64,000 nt of DNA from G963663315 sp965214205 (lineage in GTDB: Bacteria > Pseudomonadota > Gammaproteobacteria > Arenicellales > Poriferihabitantaceae), in the NCBI GenBank assembly GCA_965214205.1, contig OZ243941.1, positions 1,302,001 through 1,366,000 of the forward strand, in the 5' to 3' direction. A program made the position numbers and the translations under genes. Under the pieces are notes generated by a model. It made no database searches. It saw only the letters and a program-made list of their open reading frames with translations, and was not told the origin of the DNA. Positions 51,147-60,600 of this stretch are shown here, piece after piece (the first letter of the stretch is position 1; each line of letters opens with the position of its first letter).

Positions 51147-52126
51147 CCGGGCGCTCTGTGATCGGGCAAGTGGCAGCGTGACACATGATCGAGGGCCAGA
51201 TTCCGGTCTGATGGCGCCTGGCGATGGCAAAGGTCGAATGCGCGATGGCACCTTTGCGCGAAGATACAACCGTCAGGCAGATTCGCGAGGTCCGGCACCT
51301 CGCCCGGTATAACCGGCTGGACCCGCGTGATCTCCGGCATCCTGGCCGGGTCGCACTCCAGCAGCTTGCAGGTATAAGGGTGGGCGGGCCGATGAAAAAT
51401 GTCTCGTACCGTACCCCGTTCGACGATTTCCCCGCCATACATCACCACCACAAGATCGCACAGCTCGGCAATCACTCCGAGATGATGGGAGATGAACAGG
51501 ATCGAACATCCCATTCGTTGCTGAAGCTCACGCAACAGGTGAATGATCTGCACTTCCAGGGTGGCGTCCAGCGCTGTGGTCGGTTCATCCGCGATCAATA
51601 ACGCCGGTTCGGCCTGAAGAGCCATCGCAATCGCAATCCGTTGGCGCATACCGCCGGAGAACTGGTAGGGATAGTTGTCGAGACGCTCGCCAGCGTCCGG
51701 GATGCCGACCCGGCGCAGCATGGATTCCGAAAGCGCTCTTTTTCGCTCCCGGCTGATTTTGCTGCGGTATTGAATATCAATCATTTGGGCGCCGATGGAC
51801 AGCGCCGGATTCAGTGCGATCATCGGGTCCTGGGAAACCATGGAAATACGGTCGCCACGGATTTGCCGCATCTCCTGTTCGGATTTGTCTAACAGATTCG
51901 AGCCTTCAAAATGAATCTCGCCGGTGGTGATCCGGGCATTCGAAGCCAGCAGCCGAATGATACTGTTGATCATGGTGGACTTCCCACAGCCGCTTTCACC
52001 GACCACTCCGATGATCGCGCCTTCAGGTATGTCGAGGTCAATGTGGCGTAATGCCTTTAGAGCGCCGCGTTCGGTTGCAAACTCGACACTGAGATTGCGA
52101 ATCCGGAGCGCATGGGTCGTCGTCAC
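51143..52126 (-). CDS. Dpp/Opp-type ABC transporter ATP-binding protein (DppD-like)
   Basis: 327 residues. Walker A GVVGESGCGKSTMINSIIR, signature QFSGGMRQRIAIAMALQAEP, Walker B LLIADEPTTALDATLEVQ. C-terminal motif LPDGCIFAQRCHRAFDLCHR carries the cysteines usual in this family. It starts directly after DppC (stop at 52127). It provides one of the two ATPase subunits that drive uptake of peptides or other oligomeric solutes. Confidence 0.92.
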   Translation of the reverse strand: MTTTHALRIRNLSVEFATERGALKALRHIDLDIPEGAIIGVVGESGCGKSTMINSIIRLLASNARITTGEIHFEGSNLLDKSEQEMRQIRGDRISMVSQDPMIALNPALSIGAQMIDIQYRSKISRERKRALSESMLRRVGIPDAGERLDNYPYQFSGGMRQRIAIAMALQAEPALLIADEPTTALDATLEVQIIHLLRELQQRMGCSILFISHHLGVIAELCDLVVVMYGGEIVERGTVRDIFHRPAHPYTCKLLECDPARMPEITRVQPVIPGEVPDLANLPDGCIFAQRCHRAFDLCHRQAPSDRNLALDHVSRCHLPDHRAPG

Positions 52127-53011
52127 TTATACGTCCCTGCGTAATTTCGGATCAAACGCGTCTCGCAGGCTTTCGCCCAGAAACGCAAAGCCCAGGGTCG
52201 TGATGATGACCGGAGCGCCGCCCGCAATCACGGGCCACGCCGTGTTGTAGATATAGGAATAGCCATCATTCAGAATGGTTCCCCAACTCGGTGTCGGCGG
52301 CCGCACCCCCATTCCGAGAAAACTGAGACCGGCCTCAATCGTGATGACGAAGGGAATATCCATACTGGCCAGGATCAGCAGCGGCCCGATAACATTGGGA
52401 AGCAGGTGCATGATGATGATACGTATAAAACCTGCCCCGATGGCGCGTTCGGCGAGAATGAACTCGGCGCTGCGCAACGCCAGGGTCTGGGAGCGCACCA
52501 TGCGGCCATAGATCGGTATCTGGGTAATGATCACCACGATCATGACCGTAGTCAGGCTGGGGCCAAACAGGGTGACCACGGCCAGAGCGAACATCACCGT
52601 CGGAAACGAGCGCACGGAATCGAATAACAGCATCAGAATGTTATCCAGCCAGCGTGGACCGTATCCGGCGATCAGTCCAAGTATAAGGCCAATCAGCAGG
52701 GCGATACCGATAGAAATCAGCGATACCTTGAGAGCGATCTGTCCGCCGACCAGCACCCGGGAAAGAATATCACGGCCCAGTTGATCGGTACCCAGCCAGT
52801 GCGCCGCCGAAGGCGGTTGGAGCTTGGCGCGGATATCGATTTTGATCGGATCATAAGGGGCCAGCCAGTCGGCGCCGATGGCGCTGATCAATATGACTGC
52901 GACCAGGCACAATCCCATCGCGCCCAGAGGTTCGCGCAGCACCCGTTTAAGCGCGCGCCCGACCGAATGCCAGGTGTTGCGGGCTTCCGGTCCGGATGAC
53001 TCGCTGTCCAT
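52127..53011 (-). CDS. Dpp/Opp-type ABC transporter permease (DppC-like)
   Basis: 294 residues from the ATG at 53011 (MDSESSGPEARNTWHSVGRA). About six membrane helices; the N-terminal domain WLAPYDPIKIDIRAKLQPPS and HWLGTDQLGRDILSRVLVGG is the OppC_N pattern. The EAA loop contains ERAIGAGFIRIIIMHLLPNV. The gene starts one base before the DppB stop codon region (53013), so they are tightly coupled. Confidence 0.92.
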   Translation of the reverse strand: MDSESSGPEARNTWHSVGRALKRVLREPLGAMGLCLVAVILISAIGADWLAPYDPIKIDIRAKLQPPSAAHWLGTDQLGRDILSRVLVGGQIALKVSLISIGIALLIGLILGLIAGYGPRWLDNILMLLFDSVRSFPTVMFALAVVTLFGPSLTTVMIVVIITQIPIYGRMVRSQTLALRSAEFILAERAIGAGFIRIIIMHLLPNVIGPLLILASMDIPFVITIEAGLSFLGMGVRPPTPSWGTILNDGYSYIYNTAWPVIAGGAPVIITTLGFAFLGESLRDAFDPKLRRDV

Positions 53012-53012
53012 G

Positions 53013-53963
53013 CTACTCCCGCACCTGCGCCCGCACCCGGGGATCAACCAGAGCGTTGACCACATCCGCCAGCGCCGTACTCGCCACGAACAGAGCCGTC
53101 GTAACCAGTACCGAACCCATTACCACCGGATAATTCCGGCTGGTCACCGCTTCGAAGATCAATCTGCCAATGCCGGGACGGGCAAAAACGATTTCAGTAA
53201 ATACCGCGCTCGAAAGCAGGATGCCGATACCCATGCCGAGCAGGGTGATCGTGGGCAGTATCGCCAGCCGCAATACGTATTTGAATATAATAGTGCGTTC
53301 CGGCAGCCCGAAGGAGCGGGCGGTACGCACATGCGCTTCACTCATCACTTCCAGCATCGAGGCGCGGACCAGGCGGGCCAGATAGCCGACCCAGCCCAAC
53401 CCGACCGAGAAAGCTGGCAGAATCAGGTATTTCAAATAACTGCCCAGCGTTTCCCCGTCCCCGGCGCCGATGGCCGGCAGCCATTTCAGCGTCACCGCGA
53501 ACAGCAGTACCGAATAGATGGCAACCACAAAGGTCGGGATTGCGATACAGCTTACCGACAGTACGCCGGCCATGCGGTCAATCAGGCTGTTCCGATAGAT
53601 GGCCGACAGACATCCCAGGGGAATGCCGATCAGCATGGCCCAGCCGATCCCGGCCAATACCAGATAGATAGTATGGGGAAGTTGCTCGAAAACAATTTTG
53701 CTGACCGGTTTGTTCTTGAACACGTCCACTCCCAGATCGCCTTGGGCGACCTGGCCGAGGAAATTGACAATCTGGAGCGCCAGCGGCTTGTTCAGGCCGA
53801 GCTTTTCGTGGATCTGCGCTTGTAGTTCGGGACTGGCGCGGGGCCCCAGAATGGTTTTGACCGGATCGCCGGGAACCAGGTGAATCATGGCATACAGCAT
53901 CGACACCGCGACCACCACGATCAGCGCGCCGAGAACCAGCCGTTTACCTATATAGAGCCACAT
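53013..53963 (-). CDS. Dpp/Opp-type ABC transporter permease (DppB-like)
   Basis: 316 residues. N-terminus MWLYIGKRLVLGALIVVVAV, then HLVPGDPVKTILGPRASPEL (the OppB-type P-G-D-P motif), ending with LARPGIGRLIFEAVTSRNYP and permanent helices. The EAA loop is EVMSEAHVRTARSFGLPERT. It is the first gene of the leftward transporter operon and divergent from the binding protein gene; 129 bp between the two starts hold both promoters. Confidence 0.92.
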   Translation of the reverse strand: MWLYIGKRLVLGALIVVVAVSMLYAMIHLVPGDPVKTILGPRASPELQAQIHEKLGLNKPLALQIVNFLGQVAQGDLGVDVFKNKPVSKIVFEQLPHTIYLVLAGIGWAMLIGIPLGCLSAIYRNSLIDRMAGVLSVSCIAIPTFVVAIYSVLLFAVTLKWLPAIGAGDGETLGSYLKYLILPAFSVGLGWVGYLARLVRASMLEVMSEAHVRTARSFGLPERTIIFKYVLRLAILPTITLLGMGIGILLSSAVFTEIVFARPGIGRLIFEAVTSRNYPVVMGSVLVTTALFVASTALADVVNALVDPRVRAQVRE

Positions 53964-54092
53964 ATTATTTTTCTGTCGCCTGCCTTTGACCCCGGTCAGG
54001 GGCGGGAAGCCATACTAATCTGTTATTTGTTGATATACAATGTTTCAATCGAAGTGACATGAATACCAGACAAAACCGATATGAGGAGTGAC

Positions 54093-55640
54093 ATGATAAC
54101 AAATCCGATTTCCCGCCGCCGTTTCCTGGGCGCCGCCGCCGCTACAATCGCTACCACCCATTTTAGCGGCCGGATGGCTTATGCGGCCACCGCAGACAAA
54201 CTGACCATCCGCATGCCCGCCGACATTTCGAACATTGATCCGGCATTCTGGCAAAACACCGCCGACCTGTGGGTGATGGACGCGGTATACCCCAGACTGA
54301 TCAATTTCAAGCCCGGCTCGAACTGGGAATGGGAACTGTATTCGGCGGAATCCATCAGCCAGCGTGATGACGTTACGATTGACTTCAAACTGAAACCCGG
54401 CTCGATGTGGAACAATGGTTATGGAGAAGTGACCACCGAAGATGTCAAGTTTACGTTTGAACGCTATTTGGACAAGGATCTGGCCGCCGCCACCGGCGAC
54501 AACTGGGCGCTGCTGGATCATGTTGAAGCGCATGACGCATACAACGGGACCATCCACTTCAAGGAACCGTTTGCTCCGGTCTGGTGGTTCGTGCTGCCTT
54601 ATGCCACCGGCAGTATTCTGTGCAAGGCGGCGGTTGAAAAAGCGCCGGACGGCAAATTTTCCCTGGAACCCCCGGCGATGGGTGGAGCGTACGTCATTGA
54701 CCAGCATGTGCCCGGACAAAAACTGGTTCTGAAAGCGCATGACGGATGGGTGGGGCCGAAGCCGGAATTCACCACTGTGGAAATGCTGCCGATCACCGAT
54801 TCCAAGGCCGCTGAAAACGCGGTTCAGGCCGGACAACTGGATTTTACCCGTATCAGCCTCAGTGTGGTGCCGGAATTCATGGCCAATATGCCTGAGGGGC
54901 TGAATCTCGAACTGAAGTACGCGCCAGACAATGTCTGGATGGGAATGAACGCCGCTAGCCCCAGGTTGAAGGATATCCGGGTTCGCCAGGCCATTCTCAA
55001 GGCCATTGATGTGGACGCGATCCTGGAAGGAGCTTATTTTGGCGTCGCCGAGCGCGCCCATGGACCGGTGTCCAAAGGATTGCTCGGTTATCGCGAGGAA
55101 GCTCCGCCGCCGCGTGATGTGGAGGGCGCCAGAAAGCTGGTTGAAGAGGCTGGGGCAGCCGGGCTGACGATCACTCTGGATACCTTGTCCGATACCGATT
55201 TTCTGACGGCCGCCCAGATTGTCCAGGCCAACCTGGCTGAAATCGGCATCACCATGGAGATCGAATCCCATGAGGGTGGCAGCTTCTGGTCGCTGGTTGA
55301 AACCAAGGGAATGGACGGGCTGGACATTCAGTTCCAGCGCTGGCTGGCGCCGCCGGATCTGAGCTGGACGACCCAGTGGCTGCTGTCCACCCAGGTCGGG
55401 GTCTGGAACTGGCAATGGTTTGACAGCAAGGAGTTTGACGACCTGCACTTCGCGGCCATGGCGGAAACCGATAATGACGAACGAGCCAAAATGCTGATGC
55501 AACTGCAACAGATGCTGGATGACAGCGCCTGCTACCTGTGGATTACCCAGCCGCCGAGACCGATGACCTGGCATGACAGCATCGCGCCGGCGATGAAACC
55601 CAATGGCGATCCCCGGATCGAGCTGTTCAGGAAGGCGTAG
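54093..55640 (+). CDS. ABC transporter substrate-binding protein, family 5, Tat-exported
   Basis: 515 residues from the ATG at 54093, chosen because GAGGAG precedes it (an ATG at 54081 is also in frame). The N-terminal ISRRRFLGAAAATIATTHFS is a twin-arginine signal (S-R-R-x-F-L). The mature protein is an SBP_bac_5 type: KLTIRMPADISNIDPAFWQN, DYKFTFE-like EDVKFTFERYLDKDLA, and VRQAILKAIDVDAILEGAYF. It captures a peptide-like or other solute for DppBCDF, encoded divergently. Export through TatABC rather than Sec fits the neighbouring tat operon. Confidence 0.9.
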   Translation: MITNPISRRRFLGAAAATIATTHFSGRMAYAATADKLTIRMPADISNIDPAFWQNTADLWVMDAVYPRLINFKPGSNWEWELYSAESISQRDDVTIDFKLKPGSMWNNGYGEVTTEDVKFTFERYLDKDLAAATGDNWALLDHVEAHDAYNGTIHFKEPFAPVWWFVLPYATGSILCKAAVEKAPDGKFSLEPPAMGGAYVIDQHVPGQKLVLKAHDGWVGPKPEFTTVEMLPITDSKAAENAVQAGQLDFTRISLSVVPEFMANMPEGLNLELKYAPDNVWMGMNAASPRLKDIRVRQAILKAIDVDAILEGAYFGVAERAHGPVSKGLLGYREEAPPPRDVEGARKLVEEAGAAGLTITLDTLSDTDFLTAAQIVQANLAEIGITMEIESHEGGSFWSLVETKGMDGLDIQFQRWLAPPDLSWTTQWLLSTQVGVWNWQWFDSKEFDDLHFAAMAETDNDERAKMLMQLQQMLDDSACYLWITQPPRPMTWHDSIAPAMKPNGDPRIELFRKA

Positions 55641-55660
55641 AGTAGAGTGGTGGCGCGAGA

Positions 55661-55940
55661 TCAGAACCGCATATTGAAAGCGAGGAACCAGGTAGCGCTC
55701 AGGTCGCCACGCTTCGCCAGAACACCTAAGCGGATAACATCTCCGGGGATGGAGTAACGGTTGTTTTCTCCCGCAATGTCCTGTTTGGCATCGTTAATGG
55801 CTGTCAGCAGGTTATCATTCGGGATGAAATGGAGGGAGCTGATCGATGGCGCGTAGCGATTCATTCTGTGTGATGTACGCATCCAGATGCAGGTTGGCGC
55901 CTCCGGCGAGCGGGTCATCCCGTTCCTTCAGGCCCGTCAT
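55661..55940 (-). pseudogene. frameshifted small gene downstream of the AmgK-like kinase
   Basis: An ATG at 55940 overlaps the kinase stop (ATGA) and gives MTGLKERDDPLAGGANLHLD then AYITQNE. That frame stops at 55815. A second frame from about 55855 continues RYAPSISSLHFIPNDNLLTA and ends GDLSATWFLAFNMRF at 55661. Joined by a one-base shift near 55860 they make a protein of about 98 residues. The end, with alternating hydrophobics and a terminal Phe, looks like an outer-membrane beta-strand, so it could be the remnant of a barrel protein. No known family is recognised. Confidence 0.4.
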
Positions 55941-56971
55941 TCGGGCAGGCTGACGGGGCTGATTTTCTGGCGAAGTTCCTGCCGGGACCTTTTCGGTTCA
56001 CGATATTCGAGAGCGATGTCGCTGGCTTCGAACCATGCTGCAATGGGCCGCAGCGATGGCTGGCGCAGTTTGGCGGCCAGCAGTCTGATGACGCGCGAAA
56101 GGTGGCGCAGATAAACCGGTTTGTCGTCGCGCAGCCATAATCGCATGAAAATCCCGGCCACCTTGCAATGGCGCTGCGTACCCCATACGTCGTAATGGCG
56201 CATGAAAATTTGTCTGTCCGGCGTCCGCCTGCCGGTCAGGTAACGCTCAAGACTTCGGGTTACCAGAGCAGGCCCCAGGTCCCTGCGGGCATCTTCAAGC
56301 AGGGACACGACATCGTAGGCCGGGGAGCCGATCAGGGCGTCCTGGTAGTCCAGAACCGCGCAGCGGTTGTTGACCCGTATCAGATTGTCTACGTGGTAGT
56401 CGCGCAGGACCAGGGTCGGCTCCAACTCCGGCAGATCGTCAAAGACCGCCCGCCAGGCCGCGGCATAATCCGATTTGACGGTATTGCCGACCGGCGCGCT
56501 GAACAGGGCCGGCAGATACCAGTCGGTAAACAGCCCCGCCTCCCGGATAAAGGCGGTCCAGTCATAAGTTCCGGTATCGAGGCCGGTTGCGCGCGGATGG
56601 TTGTGGAGGACTGTCAGCAAGTCGATTGCCTGATCATACAATCCGGTTTCATCCACCCCCGCGGCGAGGAGTCGGGTAAACGTATCCTCTCCGAGGTCTT
56701 CGAGCAGCGCAAAACCGTGTTCATAGTCGGCCCGGTGGATGGTCGGCGCCCGGATTCCGAGGTGTTGCAGGTGTTTCGTTATGCGGACAAAAGCGGCCGC
56801 GTTTTCGTGTTCAGGCGGCGCGTCCATCAGCATCATGGAGTGGCCGGACCGCTCAAGCCGGAAATATTGACGGAATGACGCGTCGGGCGGCAGCGCGTGG
56901 ACCTTCGCGCGTGCCCAGCCGCAGTTCTCCAGAAACCGGTTTCTCAGGGTTTGTCGGGTCATTTTCGGCAT
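55937..56971 (-). CDS. amgK: aminoglycoside-phosphotransferase-fold sugar kinase, AmgK-like
   Basis: 344 residues. The nucleotide-binding start HALPPDASFRQYFRLERSGH and the catalytic HxDN motif LVLRDYHVDNLIRVNNRCAV with metal Asp in LDYQDALIGSPAYDVVSLLE fit AmgK, the N-acetylmuramate/N-acetylglucosamine anomeric kinase of peptidoglycan recycling. In Pseudomonas relatives amgK is followed by murU; here the downstream gene is only a broken fragment and no MurU is seen, so the sugar substrate is inferred. It lies 13 bp downstream of glnD. Confidence 0.8.
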   Translation of the reverse strand: MPKMTRQTLRNRFLENCGWARAKVHALPPDASFRQYFRLERSGHSMMLMDAPPEHENAAAFVRITKHLQHLGIRAPTIHRADYEHGFALLEDLGEDTFTRLLAAGVDETGLYDQAIDLLTVLHNHPRATGLDTGTYDWTAFIREAGLFTDWYLPALFSAPVGNTVKSDYAAAWRAVFDDLPELEPTLVLRDYHVDNLIRVNNRCAVLDYQDALIGSPAYDVVSLLEDARRDLGPALVTRSLERYLTGRRTPDRQIFMRHYDVWGTQRHCKVAGIFMRLWLRDDKPVYLRHLSRVIRLLAAKLRQPSLRPIAAWFEASDIALEYREPKRSRQELRQKISPVSLPE

Positions 56972-56984
56972 CCTGCCCAGCCGT

Positions 56985-59624
56985 CTAGTCCAGATACTTC
57001 TGTAGCCGGTTTTGCAGGCATGAACGTTGTTTCGGAGAGTCCACCGGGTTGCCGTCCCGGTCCGTGATAAAAAACGTGTCTTCCGCTTTTTCCCCTACGG
57101 TCGAAACCTTTGCGGAGACCAGGCGAACCTTGCATTTGACCAGGGCAACGGAAACATGGTAGAGCAACCCCGGACGATCCTGGGAGACAATCTCCATGAT
57201 CGTATAACCCAGATCAGCGTGGTCGTTGAAGTGGACCGAGGTCGGCGCCTCGAATTGACGCACGGCGCGGGGTACGGCGCGCCGTACCGGTACGTAATCC
57301 TCTGTGGATAACAGCAATCGACGGATTTCGTTAATTTGGTAGGTCTGGGAATGAGAGCCCCGAATTTTCTCGTCCAGCGTGTTAGTGACGAAAACCAGGA
57401 TACCCAGACCGGAGCGGGTGCGGTGGATTCTGGCATCGAGAATACTCAGCTCCAGCCTGTCGATAGCGGCGGTGCTGCGGGACAGCAGATCATCCGAGTC
57501 CGGGGTGACTACCAGAATCTGCTGGGCCTTGATTTCGGGGCGTTGGCGAATTGCGACCAGAGGCAGGTCAAGCAGGTTCGCGCTGCAAATCTGCCGGGCA
57601 TGCCAGGCACAGGTTTCGGGTCCGTTACGCAGGAAATACTCCTGGTCCAGTTGGTCCCAGAGATGGTGCAGCCTGGCTTCGGAAATGGATCGGGTGACCA
57701 GTTTCCGGATCGCCTGTTTACGGTCATTGACCCGCTTGGTGATGGCTTGCGGGCCACTGATTCCGGAGCGAAGACGACGCGATGTCGCGGTGTACAGGTT
57801 ACTCAGCAACTGTCCTTTCCATTCGGTCCAGACAGCGGGGCTGGTGCCGCGAATATCCGCTACGGTCAGCAGGTACAGATTATCCAGATGTTCCTGGTCA
57901 CCGACCCGTTCAGCAAACCGGTCGATGACATGCTGGTCAGAGGTATCTTCCTTTTGCGCGGTCCAGGACATGATCAGGTGATTCCTGACCAGCCAGGCGA
58001 CAAATGCGCTGTCGTATTCCGACAGTTCCAGTTGACGGCACAGCTTCAGGGCGATTTCCTCGCCGACTATCGAGTGGTCCCGGCCGCTGCCTTTGCCGAT
58101 GTCATGGCACAGCGCGGCCAGGTACAGTCGCTCACGCCGACTCATTTTACTGATAATGGCGCGCAAAACCGGGAACTCGCCCTGGTATTTATCCAGCATC
58201 AGCTTGCGCAGGTTGCCAACCACGAAAAGCGAATGGGCATCCACCGTAAATACGTGGAACAGGTCATGCTGCATTTGTCCGACAACGTTGCCGAATTCGG
58301 GAAAAAACCTGCCCAGCGCTCCGTAGGCGTTCATGCGCTGCAAGGCATGGGTGAGACCCTGTTGGAATTTGAACATATTCAGGAAGGTGGACCGGTTTTC
58401 AGGGTCTTTCCTGAATTGGCTGTCGATTCTGTGCAGGTTGCCGCGCACCTGTCTGATGGTGCTGGCGCGAACGCCGATCAGGTCGGCGCGTCTTTGCATC
58501 AGGTGGAACATTTCCAGCAACGCGTTCGGTCGGGTTTCGAACAAGTCGGCCCGGGCCGCTTCCAGATAACCGCCGATTGCGTTGAAGCGGTCATTGATTC
58601 TGCGCAACCCGGGTTTCCCGGGGCTTAAAATCGCCTCCTGGAAGTGTTGCAGGGAAATCTCGTTGAGCAACTGTACTTCCTTGGCGGTCCGGTAGTAGCG
58701 TTTCATCATGTTCTCGACTGCAAGATGGCCGCCCTGTTGTTTGAATCCGAGTTGTTGCGCCAGCTCCCGCTGGTAATCGAACAGGAAACGGTCTTCGCAT
58801 CTGCCGGCCAGCAGGTGCAGGCCGTTGCGCAGTCTCCAGAGGAAGTCCCGACATCGGATCAGGCCACGGTATTCCTGTTCTGTCAGAAACTCATGTTCGA
58901 CCAGTTCGGCAAAGTCACTGGTTCCGAAATACCGGTTTGCCACCCAACTGATCATGTGCAAATCCCGTAACCCTCCCGGACTTTCCTTGATGTTCGGTTC
59001 CAGGTTATAGGCGGTGCCGCCGAAATGAAGATGACGAGCCTGCTGCTCTTCCAGTTTGGCCTTGACGTATTTCCTCGCTGGCCAGATACTGTCCCGTCTC
59101 AAGCGGGTTTGCAGGGTTTCAAAACAGGCCGGGTCGCCGCAGATCAACCGGGCTTCCATCAGGTTGGTCATGATGGTCAGGTTTTTCGAAGCCATCCCGA
59201 TCGAATCCTGCAGGGCGCGTACGCTATGGCCGACCTTGAGTCCCATGTCCCAGCAAAACCGGACAAAGGCTTCGGCAGTCTCCAACTGTGATTGATTCGT
59301 GTGGTCGGGAAGCAGGATCAACAGATCGATATCCGATTCGAGGTTGAGCTGCGCGCGGCCATAGCCCCCGGTCGCGATCAGGCAGGGCGCATTTTCAGCG
59401 CCCGGGAAAAAGCGCCGCCAGGACCGTACCAGCAACTGGTCAATCAGCCAGCTCAATTGATTGGCCAGCGTGGCGGCGTTCCCCGTTTCGAGATGATATT
59501 CAGCGAGAACGTTCCGGCCGCGCTCCAGCGCGCGCTGAAAAACCCGGACGGCCTCGGTCGCGTCCGGGCAGGCGCCGCGAAATTGATTCGCGTCAAACAG
59601 CTCGGCGCGGGCCAGCCGGGTCAT
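56985..59624 (-). CDS. glnD: bifunctional uridylyltransferase/uridylyl-removing enzyme GlnD
   Basis: 879 residues. Nucleotidyltransferase motif LIATGGYGRAQLNLESDIDL followed by LI, the GlnD middle domain (TAYNLEPNIKESPGGLRDLH), an HD hydrolase domain (LYLAALCHDIGKGSGRDHSI), and two C-terminal ACT domains (TVVTPDSDDLLSRSTAAIDR-like and YTIMEIVSQDRPGLLYHVSV). It adds or removes UMP on PII according to glutamine. It overlaps map by 4 bp, the classical map-glnD order. Confidence 0.95.
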   Translation of the reverse strand: MTRLARAELFDANQFRGACPDATEAVRVFQRALERGRNVLAEYHLETGNAATLANQLSWLIDQLLVRSWRRFFPGAENAPCLIATGGYGRAQLNLESDIDLLILLPDHTNQSQLETAEAFVRFCWDMGLKVGHSVRALQDSIGMASKNLTIMTNLMEARLICGDPACFETLQTRLRRDSIWPARKYVKAKLEEQQARHLHFGGTAYNLEPNIKESPGGLRDLHMISWVANRYFGTSDFAELVEHEFLTEQEYRGLIRCRDFLWRLRNGLHLLAGRCEDRFLFDYQRELAQQLGFKQQGGHLAVENMMKRYYRTAKEVQLLNEISLQHFQEAILSPGKPGLRRINDRFNAIGGYLEAARADLFETRPNALLEMFHLMQRRADLIGVRASTIRQVRGNLHRIDSQFRKDPENRSTFLNMFKFQQGLTHALQRMNAYGALGRFFPEFGNVVGQMQHDLFHVFTVDAHSLFVVGNLRKLMLDKYQGEFPVLRAIISKMSRRERLYLAALCHDIGKGSGRDHSIVGEEIALKLCRQLELSEYDSAFVAWLVRNHLIMSWTAQKEDTSDQHVIDRFAERVGDQEHLDNLYLLTVADIRGTSPAVWTEWKGQLLSNLYTATSRRLRSGISGPQAITKRVNDRKQAIRKLVTRSISEARLHHLWDQLDQEYFLRNGPETCAWHARQICSANLLDLPLVAIRQRPEIKAQQILVVTPDSDDLLSRSTAAIDRLELSILDARIHRTRSGLGILVFVTNTLDEKIRGSHSQTYQINEIRRLLLSTEDYVPVRRAVPRAVRQFEAPTSVHFNDHADLGYTIMEIVSQDRPGLLYHVSVALVKCKVRLVSAKVSTVGEKAEDTFFITDRDGNPVDSPKQRSCLQNRLQKYLD

Positions 59625-60373
59625 GACCGGGTCAGGATTTCATGGCCGCTTTGCGTCACCAGGATGGTGTGTTCCCACTGTGCGGACAGACTCCGGTCCC
59701 GGGTCTCCACCGTCCACTTGTCCTTCAACAAACGGGTTTCCCTGCGGCCGGCATTGATCATCGGTTCTATCGTAAAGGTCATACCGGGTTGAATCTCCAT
59801 CCCGGTTCCTGGCGTACCGTAATGCAGAACCTGGGGGTCTTCGTGGAACCGGCGACCGATACCATGACCGCAGTATTCCCTGACCACGGAGAACCCGTTG
59901 CTTTCGGCGTGCCGCTGAATGACATGTCCGATGTCGCCCAACCGTACGCCGGGTTTGACCAGCTCGATCCCCATGGACATGCACTGCCAGGCGATATCAC
60001 ATATCCGCCTGGCCCTGATCGAAGGTTTGCCGACCTGGAACATGCGGCTGGTGTCGCCATGAAAACCATCCTTGATCACGGTCACGTCAATATTGATGAT
60101 GTCGCCGTTTTTCAGTTTCCTGGCGGAAGGAATGCCGTGGCAGACCACATGATTGACCGAAGTGCAGATTGATTTCGGGAAACCGCGGTAATTGAGCGGA
60201 GCGGGGACCGCGTCGAGATCGTTCACGATATACTCGTGGCACAGTGTATTCAACTGGTCGGTGGTGACGCCGGCCTTGATTTCCGGCTCGATCATGTCCA
60301 GAACGCTGGAAGCCAGCCTGCCGGCGACCCTCATTTTTTCAATTTCTTCCGCGGTTTTTATGGTAACGGCCAT
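59621..60373 (-). CDS. map: methionine aminopeptidase, type I
   Basis: 250 residues. The dimetal ligands appear in order: DIINIDVTVIKDGFHGDTSR (two Asp), GHGIGRRFHEDPQVLHYG (His), GMTFTIEPMI (Glu) and WEHTILVT (Glu). It removes the initiator methionine after deformylation. It is divergent from rpsB, as in many proteobacteria, with a 227-bp spacer, and overlaps glnD by 4 bp. Confidence 0.96.
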   Translation of the reverse strand: MAVTIKTAEEIEKMRVAGRLASSVLDMIEPEIKAGVTTDQLNTLCHEYIVNDLDAVPAPLNYRGFPKSICTSVNHVVCHGIPSARKLKNGDIINIDVTVIKDGFHGDTSRMFQVGKPSIRARRICDIAWQCMSMGIELVKPGVRLGDIGHVIQRHAESNGFSVVREYCGHGIGRRFHEDPQVLHYGTPGTGMEIQPGMTFTIEPMINAGRRETRLLKDKWTVETRDRSLSAQWEHTILVTQSGHEILTRS

Positions 60374-60600
60374 GATTCAGGTGAGTTTACGATGTTTCAT
60401 GCGGATATGCTCCCAAATTACACTTCATTCTTCAACTGTTATTAGTTTACAATACGCGCCCTTGATTCAGGCGGTACCCCAGGTACCGTAAATTCGCACA
60501 CGGCGATTATGTTCCTCCGGGTGCCGGCATTGCATATTCTGTATTGCCGGTTGGGGAACAGTACCCGTGGAGGCTTAACCCATTACATCGTTGACTCCTT
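60374..60600 (+). promoter_or_regulatory. map-rpsB intergenic region with probable rpsB leader
   Basis: No gene. A -10-like TACAAT (60449-60454) has a weak upstream hexamer TTCATT. The transcribed leader would contain a perfect hairpin CGGTACC-CCA-GGTACCG (60472-60488) and a longer imperfect stem around GCCGGCATTGC...GTATTGCCGG (60524-60551). Ribosomal protein S2 represses its own operon through its leader in gammaproteobacteria, so these stems are candidates for that site. Confidence 0.4.

Noticed and set aside
54045..55574. Very long minus-strand frame of 509 codons opposite the binding protein
   Set aside because: The plus-strand frame has a Tat signal, ribosome site and family motifs; the minus frame shows no domain and is a codon-bias shadow.
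57336..58628. 430-codon plus-strand frame opposite glnD
   Set aside because: GlnD motifs are clear on the minus strand; the plus-strand protein has no recognisable domain and no ribosome site.
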